The notes under the pieces were generated by a model that was given only the letters and a program-made list of their open reading frames with translations, did no database searches and was not told the DNA's origin. A program made the translations under genes and the position numbers. This document shows positions 18,500-26,960 of a stretch of DNA of 64,000 bases, piece after piece (position 1 is the first letter of the stretch; the number at the start of each line of letters is the position of its first letter). The stretch lies in assembly GCF_012641395.1 (NCBI RefSeq), contig NZ_JABAIH010000001.1:248001-312000 (forward strand), written 5' to 3'. Source of the stretch: Rhizobium sp. P32RR-XVIII (GTDB lineage Bacteria > Pseudomonadota > Alphaproteobacteria > Rhizobiales > Rhizobiaceae).

Positions 18500-19990
18500 T
18501 CATTCCGCCATCTGCGCCGCCTGATGCTGGCCATAGAAAGCTTTAGCATCGGTGGTGAAAGCGGCACGTTCCTCGGCATTAGTGTAGAACATATGGCCGC
18601 CGCGATAGACGTCCAGGCTCACGCGGCCCCTCGTCAGGGTTTCCGGCAGGTGATCCACAACGTAGCGGCTGACACCATAGGGCGTGACGATATCGCTATA
18701 GCCATGCGCGATCATCAGGTGAAAGGCCGGATTGGACGCGAGGAGTTCGCGGATGTCGTCCGTTGCACTCGCCTGCAGGCGGCCGCTGCCGTGTCCACCG
18801 CCCCATTGCCACTGCCGGCTGATATCGCCGTCGAGCAGCGCATAGGTCATCTCGGTCTTGAAGCCGAGCTCGTTGCGCGCGTAGCTGGAAAACGCCCCGC
18901 CATAAGCCCGGGTAAAACCGTCGAGGATTGCATCGTCGCCCCGATCGGAGTCCGATTCCGGGTAGGCATCCGGCGTGGCGAACGACGCATCGTAGGGGCT
19001 CATCACCTCGCCCTGCTGCCTGGCGGAGTTTTTCGCAAAGGCATTGCCGAGGAAACCGCGAGTTCGGGTAACGATATCAGACGGAATGCCGGTCATAGTT
19101 GAGACCTTGTCATAGAAGGCTTTGCCGGCATCTCCCTTCGGGGCAGGCCCGGCCAATGTCGTCAGATATTCGCCGAGGGCAAATTTTTCGGCGTCCTGCT
19201 GGGTCTCTTCGCTGAAGGTTTTGCGCCGTTCGGCTTCTGCCGCAACGAGCGAGGGGAGTTCGAGAGCAGCTCCCAACGCAAACTGATCGGCATCGAACAT
19301 CAGCCGCCCTTCGAGCAACGGCGAGAGCATGACAGCACCGGTGACGATGATGCCCTGGCTCTCCTTTAGGGCGGCGGCGACCTTTGCCGCACGGAAGCCG
19401 CCGTAGCTTTCGCCGAGAAGATACTTTGGAGAGTCCGAACGGTTGTTATGCGCCACGTAAAGCGCAATCGCCTTGGCAATGCTCTGCACATCGGCGTTGA
19501 CATTGTAGTAATTCGAAGCGTCGTCGGCCTTTGCCGTGCGGCTCCATCCCGTGCCGATCGGATCGATCAGCACGAGATCGGTGAAATCCAGCCAGCTTTG
19601 CGGGTTGTCGACCAGTTTGGCATCTGCGCCGTCCCGGGCCTGCGGACCAAAGTCCAGTACGCGCGGGCCGACGACTCCAAGATGCAGGAATGCCGAGGCA
19701 GCACCTGGGCCACCGTTGAAGGCGAAGGTGATCGGCCTGTTGGCGGCACCGTTTTTGGCGACATAGGCGGTGTAGAATATCGCGCCGGTCTGGGTGCCAT
19801 CCTGACCAAAGATATCGAGCGTTCCGGCCGTCGCGGTATAGGCCAGGCTGCGGCCGCCGATATTGGCCTCATGCTGCGTGACGGAATCGGGCGGCAGCAG
19901 TTTCAGCACGCCCGGCCGCTCCTGGGCATTCGAGGCAGCCGGTATGGCAACGGTCAGCAGGGCGAACAGGATTGCAGATCGTAGATACAC
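18500..19990 (-). CDS. Serine carboxypeptidase-like (peptidase S10) secreted protein
   Basis: An alpha/beta-hydrolase of the S10 family: oxyanion loop FAFNGGPGAASAFLHLG, nucleophile Ser in LLGESYGGFRAAK, Asp in AHGYSDIVTPYGV and His in RGGHMFY. A signal peptide (YLRSAILFALLTVAIPAASNAQ) directs it to the periplasm. I choose the GTG at 19990 because GGGAG stands seven bases upstream and the signal peptide begins there; an ATG at 20056 would add 22 residues before it. S10 peptidases remove C-terminal residues at acidic pH in eukaryotes; bacterial substrates are unclear. It heads the GFA-otsB-otsA run. Confidence 0.85.
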   Translation of the reverse strand: MYLRSAILFALLTVAIPAASNAQERPGVLKLLPPDSVTQHEANIGGRSLAYTATAGTLDIFGQDGTQTGAIFYTAYVAKNGAANRPITFAFNGGPGAASAFLHLGVVGPRVLDFGPQARDGADAKLVDNPQSWLDFTDLVLIDPIGTGWSRTAKADDASNYYNVNADVQSIAKAIALYVAHNNRSDSPKYLLGESYGGFRAAKVAAALKESQGIIVTGAVMLSPLLEGRLMFDADQFALGAALELPSLVAAEAERRKTFSEETQQDAEKFALGEYLTTLAGPAPKGDAGKAFYDKVSTMTGIPSDIVTRTRGFLGNAFAKNSARQQGEVMSPYDASFATPDAYPESDSDRGDDAILDGFTRAYGGAFSSYARNELGFKTEMTYALLDGDISRQWQWGGGHGSGRLQASATDDIRELLASNPAFHLMIAHGYSDIVTPYGVSRYVVDHLPETLTRGRVSLDVYRGGHMFYTNAEERAAFTTDAKAFYGQHQAAQMAE

Positions 19991-20091
19991 TCTTTTACTC
20001 CCGGGCAATTGCGCGCGACCGGAGACAGCGTAGCATCCGTTGCCTTGCAGAGGCATCAAGAGATGGTGATGCAGACGTGAGGACCGCGCGC

Positions 20092-21381
20092 TTACGGCTT
20101 CTCGATCGTCCGGGCCTCGACATGAAGTGCACGTCCGGCGTTCCAGCCGTTGATTGCGGCTCCCAGTCCGAGCAGCACGAAGAGCACGGCGCTCCAGGCG
20201 AAGCTGCCTGTGGCGCCGCGAATGAGGCCGACGATCAGCGGGCCGACGGCGGCCAGCAGATAGCCGACGCACTGTGCCATGCCAGAGAGATGCGCCGCGA
20301 CATGGGGATCGCGCGAGCGCAACACGATCACCGTCATCGCCACCGCAATAAGGCCGCCTTGCCCTATCCCCTGCAGCACGGCCCAAAGCCAGACGGTCGA
20401 AAGCGGCGCGAAGAGCAGGCCGAGCAGGGCAACCACGGCAACGACGCACAGCGAAGCATTGATCAGCCGCTGATCCTTGCCGCGCACGGCGATCTGCGGC
20501 GCGACGAGGCAGGCCGTCGCCTGCACCATGACGGATACGGAAACGATGGCGCCGGCCGTTACGCCATCAAGACCGCGCTCGCGCAGGATCGGCACGAGCC
20601 AGCCGAAGACGCAATAAGCCAGCGCCGATTGGAGGCCCATGAAAAGAGTGACCTGCCAGGCAAGCCGGTCCCGCCAAAGGCCCTCGACCCGAAAGCCGCT
20701 TCGCCGCGCTTGAGCCGGAATTCCAAGAACCTGCGGGAGCCAGAGGAAGGCGACGATGAACGCAGGCAACGCCCAGGCAGCAAGAGCCCCTTCCAGCGAG
20801 CCGCCCAGCGCGTGCTCGATCGGCAGGCTGAAGCCGGCGGCACTTGCCGCGCCGGCACAAAGCGCCATGGTGTAACAACCGGTCATCAGCGCCGCGCGAT
20901 CGGCGAAATCGCGCTTGACCAAGCCCGGAAGCAGGACGTTGCCGATTGCGATACACGCCCCCGCAAGAGCGGTTCCGAAAAAGAGAAGCGGGATCGAGGA
21001 CAGCCCGCGCAAGGCTGTTCCGAGCGCCAGCAGCAAGAGCACGCCGAGCAGCGTTCGTTCCGTGCCGACGCGCTGCGCCAGTTTTGGCGCAAGCGGGGAG
21101 AAGGCGCCCAGGCAAACGACGGGAAGTGTGGTCAGCAGGCTTGCGCCAAGAGCCGAAAGACCGAGCCCGGCGCGAATTTCCGGCAACAGCGCCGAGGCGC
21201 TGGAAAAGATGGGGCGGAGGTTGAAGGCGATGAGTACCAGGCTAACGCCGAGAATAACGCGGCTCGCCGCTGTCGGCTGTGCCGGCGCTTGGGGTGCGGG
21301 AACGCTATCCGCCTCGGCATCGATCAACTGCTCGTCGATGGCGTCGAGAGCCGGGGCACTTTCGGAAATGGAGGTGTTCAT
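20092..21381 (-). CDS. MFS transporter of the CynX/NimT family
   Basis: The 429-residue protein has a 40-residue Pro/Ala-rich cytoplasmic leader followed by twelve membrane segments. The segments VSLVLIAFNLRPIFSSASAL and FGWLVPILRERG resemble the CynX (cyanate) and 2-nitroimidazole exporter group. The substrate is not predictable. Its start overlaps the stop of the GntR-type regulator gene by four bases, so regulator and transporter form an operon under one promoter. Confidence 0.88.
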   Translation of the reverse strand: MNTSISESAPALDAIDEQLIDAEADSVPAPQAPAQPTAASRVILGVSLVLIAFNLRPIFSSASALLPEIRAGLGLSALGASLLTTLPVVCLGAFSPLAPKLAQRVGTERTLLGVLLLLALGTALRGLSSIPLLFFGTALAGACIAIGNVLLPGLVKRDFADRAALMTGCYTMALCAGAASAAGFSLPIEHALGGSLEGALAAWALPAFIVAFLWLPQVLGIPAQARRSGFRVEGLWRDRLAWQVTLFMGLQSALAYCVFGWLVPILRERGLDGVTAGAIVSVSVMVQATACLVAPQIAVRGKDQRLINASLCVVAVVALLGLLFAPLSTVWLWAVLQGIGQGGLIAVAMTVIVLRSRDPHVAAHLSGMAQCVGYLLAAVGPLIVGLIRGATGSFAWSAVLFVLLGLGAAINGWNAGRALHVEARTIEKP

Positions 21382-22055
21382 GACAGGATCATTCTTTCAA
21401 GGGCGGCAATCACAGGAGCCATGAAGCGCCGCACGGCGGCATCCGCTTTCGCGGGCTGCCCGGTCTCGATCGCATTGATGATATCGGCATGCGCTTTCAT
21501 GTCGGGCTCAGGAATATCCTGGCCGAGTGTCGCTTCGATCGTTTCGGCGATGGAAGCCGAGAAGAATTCGTAGATCTCGATCATCGCCCGATTACCAGAC
21601 GCTGCGATGATAGCCCGGTGAAAGGCAAGATCGCGCTCGACGAAAGCCGCCTTATCGCCACCTTCGTAATTGCCGCGCTTTGCAAGGAGGTCGCGCAGGG
21701 CAGCAATAATTTCCGGCGTCTGTCGCAGCGAGGCGAGGCGGGCAGCCTCGACGTCCAAAGCGCAGCGCGCCTGGAATTGATCGCGCAGACTCGCCCGCCG
21801 GGCCATCGTCAATGCCCGGCTCGCATCCGTTGTCGAGACCACATAGGTTCCGGATCCTTGCCGTGTTTCGAGCAGGCCCTGCGAGACAAGCACGCGCACA
21901 GCCTCACGGATCGTGCCCCGGCTGACCGACAGCGCGGCGGAAAGAGCAGCTTCATTCGGCAGCTTGTCGCCGACGTTCCACCGCTTTGCGAGAATCTCGC
22001 CACGGATCGCTTCGATTGCCGTATCCGCGAGATTTGTCTTGTTGAGAGGTTGCAT
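21378..22055 (-). CDS. GntR-family (FadR subfamily) transcriptional regulator
   Basis: The 225-residue protein has an N-terminal winged helix (NEAALSAALSVSRGTIREAV near residues 34-53, then GLLETRQGSGTYV) and an all-helical FCD ligand-binding domain with probable metal ligands (RDLAFHRAIIAASGN). It is the first gene of the gntR-MFS operon. A perfect 29-bp palindrome ends six bases before the start codon, a strong sign of autorepression. No clear Shine-Dalgarno can be seen between palindrome and ATG. Confidence 0.92.
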   Translation of the reverse strand: MQPLNKTNLADTAIEAIRGEILAKRWNVGDKLPNEAALSAALSVSRGTIREAVRVLVSQGLLETRQGSGTYVVSTTDASRALTMARRASLRDQFQARCALDVEAARLASLRQTPEIIAALRDLLAKRGNYEGGDKAAFVERDLAFHRAIIAASGNRAMIEIYEFFSASIAETIEATLGQDIPEPDMKAHADIINAIETGQPAKADAAVRRFMAPVIAALERMILS

Positions 22056-22060
22056 GGCTA

Positions 22061-22089
22061 TTCATCAAGTCATCGGATGACTTGATGAA
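22061..22089. promoter_or_regulatory. Perfect 29-bp palindrome, probable GntR operator
   Basis: The arms at 22061-22074 and 22076-22089 are exact inverted repeats of 14 bases around a single central G at 22075. The site lies 6-34 bp before the GntR start codon, where repressor binding would block the gntR-MFS promoter or the initiation region. FadR-subfamily regulators bind short palindromes; here the repeat extends well beyond the usual core. Confidence 0.85.
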
Positions 22090-22130
22090 TATGGCAGAAC
22101 TCGGCGTCAGTCAAAGAAAATTTGAACAAT

Positions 22131-22157
22131 AAAAAAGGGCCGCGTCAGCGACCCTTT
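22131..22157 (-). terminator. Intrinsic terminator downstream of the small ORF
   Basis: On the minus strand GGGTCGC pairs with GCGGCCC (one U-G pair) around the loop TGAC, followed directly by six T residues. It closes the transcript that comes from the pirin/small-ORF side before the gntR promoter. Confidence 0.8.
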
Positions 22158-22214
22158 CCATGAGTTTGGCCTCTAACTGGCCTGGACCGCAAAGGCGGCC
22201 CCAGGAAGGCGGGA

Positions 22215-22286
22215 TTAAAGCGAGGGCTGCCTCGCCTTCTTCACCTCTCCCATGCCCGTTGCGAGGTCCGAAATCTCATTAGACAT
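22215..22286 (-). CDS. Candidate 23-residue small protein
   Basis: The frame starts MSNEISDLATGMGEVKK and ends after PSL. A strong AGGAAGGTG ribosome-binding site stands four bases before the ATG at 22286, and an intrinsic terminator follows 58 bp after the stop. It lies 77 bp downstream of the pirin gene on the same strand. I recognise no family. It could be a small protein, a peptide precursor or a leader peptide; the ribosome site and terminator argue that the unit is expressed. Whether it has its own promoter or reads through from pirin is open. Confidence 0.5.
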   Translation of the reverse strand: MSNEISDLATGMGEVKKARQPSL

Positions 22287-22362
22287 TGGATCACCTTCCT
22301 TTCGTTCTGTTGTCGATAGTTGGAAGGTAGGTAAAAATTTCGGCGATGCAAGACAAATCCTC

Positions 22363-23274
22363 TCAATGTCCTGCCTTGATGAAGGTTCCGTTCTGCAGTT
22401 CGCGCATGGCCTGCATGATTTCCTCGCGCGAATTCATCACGATAGGACCGTGCCAGGCGACCGGCTCTTCGATCGGTTTTCCGGAGACGAGCAGGAAACG
22501 GATTCCCTCGTCGCCCGCCTGAACGGTTACTTCATCGCCGCTGTCGAAGACGACCAGCGTGCGGTTGCCGGACATGTCGCGAATGTTGATCTCTTCGCCA
22601 TTCACCTCCTTCTCGACCCGGACGCCGAACGGTTTCGAGGCGTCGCGGAACGTCCCCGAGCCGGCAAAGATATAGGCGAAGGCATTGCGGTAGGTATCGA
22701 CCGGCAAGCGCTTCTTCTTGCCTGGAGGCACCGAAACGTCGAGATAGATCGGCTCGGCGGCGACCCCGTCCACGGGACCGCCCTTGCCCCAGAAATTGCC
22801 GCAGATAACACGGACCGCGGTGCCGTCGTCATCGACGACGACCGGGATATCCGATGATTTGACGTCCTGGTAGCGCGGGGCGGTCATCTTGAGCGAGGAG
22901 GGCAGATTGGCCCAAAGTTGGAAGCCGTGCATGCGGCCTGCGAAATCGCCCTTCGGCATTTCCTGATGCATGATGCCGCTGCCGGCCGTCATCCACTGGA
23001 TGTCGCCCGCTCCCAGAAGGCCGCGATTGCCGAGACTATCGCCGTGCTCGACGGTTCCGGCGAGCACGTAGGTAATCGTCTCGATCCCGCGATGCGGGTG
23101 CCATGGAAAGCCGCGGATGTATTCGGCCGGATTGTCGTTGCGGAAATCATCCATCATCAGGAAGGGATCGGTCATCGACGGATCGCCGAAACCAAAGACG
23201 CGGTGCAGCTTCACGCCTGCGCCTTCCATCGTGGGGACGGCTGTGCTTTCGTGTTTGACGGGACGGATCGACAT
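22363..23274 (-). CDS. Pirin family protein
   Basis: The 303-residue bicupin has the metal site of pirins in the N-terminal cupin: FPWHPHRGIETITYVLAGTVEH and SGIMHQEMP provide the His-His-His-Glu ligands. Some bacterial pirins are quercetin dioxygenases, others bind metabolic enzymes or act as redox sensors, so a precise role is not assigned. The start has AGAGGA upstream. The gene stands alone apart from the small ORF downstream on the same strand. Confidence 0.9.
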   Translation of the reverse strand: MSIRPVKHESTAVPTMEGAGVKLHRVFGFGDPSMTDPFLMMDDFRNDNPAEYIRGFPWHPHRGIETITYVLAGTVEHGDSLGNRGLLGAGDIQWMTAGSGIMHQEMPKGDFAGRMHGFQLWANLPSSLKMTAPRYQDVKSSDIPVVVDDDGTAVRVICGNFWGKGGPVDGVAAEPIYLDVSVPPGKKKRLPVDTYRNAFAYIFAGSGTFRDASKPFGVRVEKEVNGEEINIRDMSGNRTLVVFDSGDEVTVQAGDEGIRFLLVSGKPIEEPVAWHGPIVMNSREEIMQAMRELQNGTFIKAGH

Positions 23275-23535
23275 GGAATCCTCTTATGTGGGTTCAACTT
23301 GCTGGCGACTATATCGGTAGTGCTGAACGGCGCGAAACCCGTAGCGGACAGAACTCAGTGTTCACAAAAGAAGATGCCTGATCGCCGAAAGTGATCGTCG
23401 GAGGCCTCGCCAATTCCCACGAATCCATTGCAAAACCTGCAATCATTAAGTTTTTATTCACCATCGCGCTCGACAATCGAGCAGGCAATTCCAAGCAGTC
23501 CTGCCGTGCAAGGGCGGGTTCCGGAGCAAGAGAGC

Positions 23536-24345
23536 ATGTGTCGCTGGGCAGCCTATCGTGGAGACCCCCTCTATCTGGAGGAGTTGGTATCCTCGCCCGC
23601 GCATTCCCTCATCGAACAATCCCACTGCGCCACTCGCGCCAAGACCGCAACGAACGGCGATGGCTTCGGCATCGCCTGGTATGGCGACCGGCCGGAACCG
23701 GGCCGCTACCGCGACATCCTTCCGGCCTGGTCGGATTGCAATCTGAAGAGCCTCGCGCGGCAGATCCGCTCGCCGCTCTTTCTTGCCCACGTGCGGGCGG
23801 CCACCGGCGGCGGCACGCGGCGGGACAATTGCCATCCCTTCACGCATGAAAACTGGTCTTTCATGCACAATGGCCAGATCGGCGGCTTCGAGCGCCTGCG
23901 CCGCCCGATGGAGGCGATGCTGGATGACGCGCTCTTCAACGCCCGGAGCGGCACGACCGATTCGGAGCTGATGTTCCTGCTCGCGCTGCAGTTCGGTCTG
24001 CACCGCGCGCCCCTTGCCGCGATGGCCGAAATGGTGAGCTTCGTCGAGGGACTTGCGGATAGCATTCTGGGCGGTGTTCATCTGCGTTTCACCGCAGCCT
24101 TCTCGGACGGGGAGTCGCTCTTCGGGATTCGCTATGCGACCGATCGCAAGGCCCCGACCCTTTATGCCTCGCCGATGGGCAAAGGGTATTGTCTTGTCTC
24201 GGAACCGCTGAACGACGACGTCGATGCCTGGACCGAAATACCTGACGGCAGCGCCGTCACGGTAAGTGAAATGGGAATCGAGATTACGGCCTTTCGGCCG
24301 GAAAGGCGCCTCAGCGCGACGCCGGACCTGGCTATCCCTGCTTGA
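23536..24345 (+). CDS. Class II glutamine amidotransferase (YafJ/EgtC-like)
   Basis: The 269-residue Ntn-hydrolase-type domain begins Met-Cys, so Cys2 becomes the N-terminal nucleophile after methionine removal; this fixes the start at 23536. Other motifs are TNGDGFGIAWYG, AHVRAATGGG, NCHPFTHENWSFMHNGQIGGF and GTTDSELMFLL. The fold is shared by GlmS/PurF glutaminase domains and by EgtC, which hydrolyses gamma-glutamyl bonds in ergothioneine synthesis. No egtB or egtD lies nearby, so a link to ergothioneine synthesis is not supported. Its 3' end overlaps convergent coaBC by 14 bp. Confidence 0.87.
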   Translation: MCRWAAYRGDPLYLEELVSSPAHSLIEQSHCATRAKTATNGDGFGIAWYGDRPEPGRYRDILPAWSDCNLKSLARQIRSPLFLAHVRAATGGGTRRDNCHPFTHENWSFMHNGQIGGFERLRRPMEAMLDDALFNARSGTTDSELMFLLALQFGLHRAPLAAMAEMVSFVEGLADSILGGVHLRFTAAFSDGESLFGIRYATDRKAPTLYASPMGKGYCLVSEPLNDDVDAWTEIPDGSAVTVSEMGIEITAFRPERRLSATPDLAIPA

Positions 24346-25543
24346 TGCGCTCGGCGATCAGCTTCGCCAGCTTTTCCGCAACCTCTTCCTTGGCGAGATC
24401 GGGCCATTGCTCGACGCCGCTCTGGCTGATCAGCTTCACGCTATTGCGCGTGCCGCCCATGATGCCTGTGGCCGGCGACACATCGTTGGCAACGATGAGA
24501 TCGGCGCCCTTGCGCTCGAGCTTGGTCCTGGCGTTGCTTTCGACGTCCTGCGTCTCGGCGGCAAAGCCGATCACCAGCTTCGGCCGCATCGTGTGGTGAC
24601 CGACGGTCTTCAGGATGTCCGGGTTTTCGGTCAGCGCCAGCGTGGGAATGGATTCGCCGGGATGCTTCTTGATCTTCTGATCGGATGCAGAGGCGACCCG
24701 CCAGTCGGCGACGGCGGCCACCATGACAGCGATATCGGCGGGCAGGGCGGCAAGCACGGCGTCGCGCATTTCCTCGGCCCGCTCGACATGGATCATCCTG
24801 ACGCCAACCGGGTCGGCGATCGTCACAGGGCCGGAAACGAGCGTTACATCCGCGCCGAGTTTGGCGAGTGCTGCGGCGATTGCGTGACCCTGTCTGCCGG
24901 ACGAGCGGTTGGCGATGTAACGCACAGGGTCGATCGGCTCATGCGTCGGCCCCGAGGTGACGACGGCCTTCCGCCCTGCAAGCGGCTTCGGGCCGCCGTC
25001 GAAAAGCGCCTCGGCTGCCGCGACGATCTCCAGCGGTTCGGCCATGCGCCCAAGGCCAGCTTCTCTGCTTTCCGCCATCTCGCCCGCCATCGGGCCGATG
25101 AAATGGACGCCGTCGCCTCTCAAAATCTCGAAATTGCGTTTCGTCGCCGCATGCGACCACATTTTCGGGTTCATCGCCGGAGCGGCGAGAACGGGCTTGT
25201 CGGTCGCAAGCAAGATCGTGGAGGCCAGATCGTCGGCGAGGCCGTTTGCCATTTTCGCCAGCAGATCGGCCGTTGCCGGCGCGATCAGAACGAGGTCGCA
25301 GTCGCGCGCAAGGCGGATATGGCCGACATCCTGTTCGTCCTGCCGTGAAAAGAGGTCGGTGAAGACGTGGTCGGCCGCAAGAGCGCCGACGGCGAGCGAC
25401 GTCACGAACTCCTGTGCGCCTTTCGTCATGACCGGACGCACGGAAGCGCCCCGCTCGCGCAGGCGCCGGATCAGATCGAGGCTCTTGTAGGCCGCGATGC
25501 CGCCCGAAATGATAAGCAGGATGCGTTTGCCGCTGAGAATCAT
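24332..25543 (-). CDS. coaBC: Bifunctional phosphopantothenoylcysteine decarboxylase / phosphopantothenate-cysteine ligase
   Basis: This two-domain enzyme performs two consecutive steps of coenzyme A synthesis. The CoaC (flavin decarboxylase) part has ISGGIAAYKSLDLIRRLRE and the substrate motif APAMNPKMW. The CoaB (ligase) part begins near residue 190 with VTSGPTHEPIDPVRYIANRS and contains AAVADWRV and NDVS. The 403-residue length is normal. It is a core gene; in related genomes it usually lies close to ubiB, from which it is separated here by about 15 kb of accessory DNA. Confidence 0.95.
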   Translation of the reverse strand: MILSGKRILLIISGGIAAYKSLDLIRRLRERGASVRPVMTKGAQEFVTSLAVGALAADHVFTDLFSRQDEQDVGHIRLARDCDLVLIAPATADLLAKMANGLADDLASTILLATDKPVLAAPAMNPKMWSHAATKRNFEILRGDGVHFIGPMAGEMAESREAGLGRMAEPLEIVAAAEALFDGGPKPLAGRKAVVTSGPTHEPIDPVRYIANRSSGRQGHAIAAALAKLGADVTLVSGPVTIADPVGVRMIHVERAEEMRDAVLAALPADIAVMVAAVADWRVASASDQKIKKHPGESIPTLALTENPDILKTVGHHTMRPKLVIGFAAETQDVESNARTKLERKGADLIVANDVSPATGIMGGTRNSVKLISQSGVEQWPDLAKEEVAEKLAKLIAERIKQG

Positions 25544-25655
25544 GGCCTTCTACCCGTTGCCCTGTGTTGACCGCCGTCGACCCTAAGCCTTTGGCGGATA
25601 ACATGCAATCGCCCGGCGCATGCCGGCTATTCGCGGAAGCGGCCGCGCTTGACGC

Positions 25656-26573
25656 CTAAGCCTTGCGGCCGCTGGGCGTGAAGATCGCGATCGCAAGCCC
25701 GACGCCCGCAAGCTGAAGGATGGACCCGCCCGCTTCGGCGATCGTCGGCAGGCGCTGCTCGAAGAGGAAGCCGAAGATCAGCCCAAAGACGGTTTCGGCG
25801 ACGATCAGCTGCGCTGCAAGCGCAAGCGGCAGGCGCTTCGAGGCGATCATCCAAAGAAGCGTAGCGAGCCAGGCGCCAGCCAGGCCCATGATCAGCGACC
25901 AGAGGATGAAACGAAGCAATTCTGTATCGGTGAAGGCGATATCCGTGCCGACCGATGTGAAAGGGATCAGAACGAGGCTGCCGATCCCCGCGCCGATGCC
26001 CTGAAGGCCGGTCCATTGCAGAATATCCGGCGGATTCGGCGACTGCATCGCCGCTGTGCTCGCAAGCCCATAAGCGACCCATAGTGCAAGGCCTATCAGC
26101 GCCGAGCCAATACCGAGGACGATCGCCGCCTGATCGCCGGAAGGCGCGGAGGAAAAGATCGAGACATTCACCCAGCCGATGCCGGCCGCGATCAACATCA
26201 GCGGCAAGGCGAGCAGCCGCCAGGCAACGGAGTGGTCACGGAAATTTGCGATAACAGCGAGAAGCACCGGCATCGTACCGATGACGAGCGGCGGAATGGC
26301 GGCGCCGGCAAGCCGCACGGCATAGGCAATGCTGACGAAATAGCCGACATAACCGATGCCGCCGAGGAGTAGCGCAGTGATTGCCATGCGTGGCTCGATG
26401 TTCTTCGGCCGGAACCGCGGACTGACCATCAGCACGATGCTCGCGAGCGCAAAGAGGCCGTAGCGCGCGATTGTCAGATCCATCGTGTTGAACGGCGCGA
26501 TGGCGCGCGGCACGACGAATGTCAGCCCCCACAAGGCGCATGTGGCAAGGCCGCAAAGAATACCGAGAAGCAT
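25656..26573 (-). CDS. EamA (DMT) family transporter
   Basis: A 305-residue protein with about ten hydrophobic segments in two EamA repeats; the N-terminal CGLATCALWGLTFVVPRAIAP and the C-terminal QLIVAETVFGLIFGFLFEQR are typical. The substrate is unknown. It is the first gene of the accessory block beyond coaBC. The LysR remnant at 26668-26733 lies directly upstream on the same strand, so its former regulator may have been lost. Confidence 0.85.
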   Translation of the reverse strand: MLLGILCGLATCALWGLTFVVPRAIAPFNTMDLTIARYGLFALASIVLMVSPRFRPKNIEPRMAITALLLGGIGYVGYFVSIAYAVRLAGAAIPPLVIGTMPVLLAVIANFRDHSVAWRLLALPLMLIAAGIGWVNVSIFSSAPSGDQAAIVLGIGSALIGLALWVAYGLASTAAMQSPNPPDILQWTGLQGIGAGIGSLVLIPFTSVGTDIAFTDTELLRFILWSLIMGLAGAWLATLLWMIASKRLPLALAAQLIVAETVFGLIFGFLFEQRLPTIAEAGGSILQLAGVGLAIAIFTPSGRKA

Positions 26574-26667
26574 AGTTCACCCGCGCGAGATTGCCGGAAG
26601 AAGAGGAAGGCAGTGTCTCCGGGTGGTAGGCGGGATGGAGGCGAGAAACAAGTCTCAGCCGCGACAT

Positions 26668-26733
26668 CTATCCGATGATTTCGAGACAGAAGTCGATGAA
26701 GGCGCGGACCTTGGCCGGCACGTGATAGCTGCG
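26668..26733 (-). pseudogene. Remnant of a LysR-family regulator (last ~21 codons)
   Basis: Reading the complement to the TAG at 26668-26670 gives a tail that includes SYHVPAKVRAFIDFCLEIIG, which closely matches the C-terminal end of many LysR regulators (VPAKVRAFIDF). Nothing LysR-like continues beyond about 26733; the sequence there instead encodes an NmrA-like tail on the opposite strand. It is a 3' scar left by a deletion. Confidence 0.7.
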
Positions 26734-26897
26734 AAGATCTCTTCCGCGCCCAGGGCATGCAGAATCCCGGTCCACGCATCCCGATGCTTGACGGCTTCAA
26801 TGAGGGCTGGATCGAGTTCGAAGGCGGTGAGGCCGGATCGCGCAAGGGGAAGACGACCTTCGAGGCTGCCGTCCGCACGTTGATCGAGGGCGCGTAG
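26730..26897 (+). pseudogene. Remnant of an NmrA-like NAD(P)-binding protein (last ~55 codons)
   Basis: The plus frame from 26730 to the TAG at 26895-26897 reads CEDLFRAQGMQNPGPRIPML, then DGFNEGWIEFEGGEAGSRKG and a final TLIEGA. MLDGFNEGWIEFE followed by KG.T..E...R.LI is the C-terminal pattern of NmrA-type atypical SDR proteins, which are often encoded opposite a LysR regulator. The N-terminal nucleotide-binding part is absent. Together with the LysR scar it marks the joined ends of a formerly divergent gene pair. Confidence 0.7.
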
Positions 26898-26903
26898 CGG
26901 TGA

Positions 26904-26935
26904 AAAGGCCGCGGCAGAAGAATACCGCGGCCTTT
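26904..26935. terminator. Hairpin between the NmrA remnant and the SDR gene
   Basis: An 11-bp perfect stem (26904-26914 with 26925-26935) around a 10-nt loop. On the minus strand it ends in TTTTC after the stem, so it probably terminates the SDR transcript; it may also have served the old NmrA gene on the plus strand. Confidence 0.7.
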
Positions 26936-26960
26936 GCTTCAATCCACGAAGACGTCTGCC

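Noticed and set aside
19972-21573. 533-codon plus-strand frame opposite the MFS and GntR genes
   Set aside because: Composition is Arg/Gln/Glu-rich and it overlaps two well-supported genes on the other strand.
23536-24345. EgtC of ergothioneine biosynthesis, to pair with the catabolic operon
   Set aside because: The glutamine-amidotransferase fold is shared widely, and no egtB or egtD is nearby.
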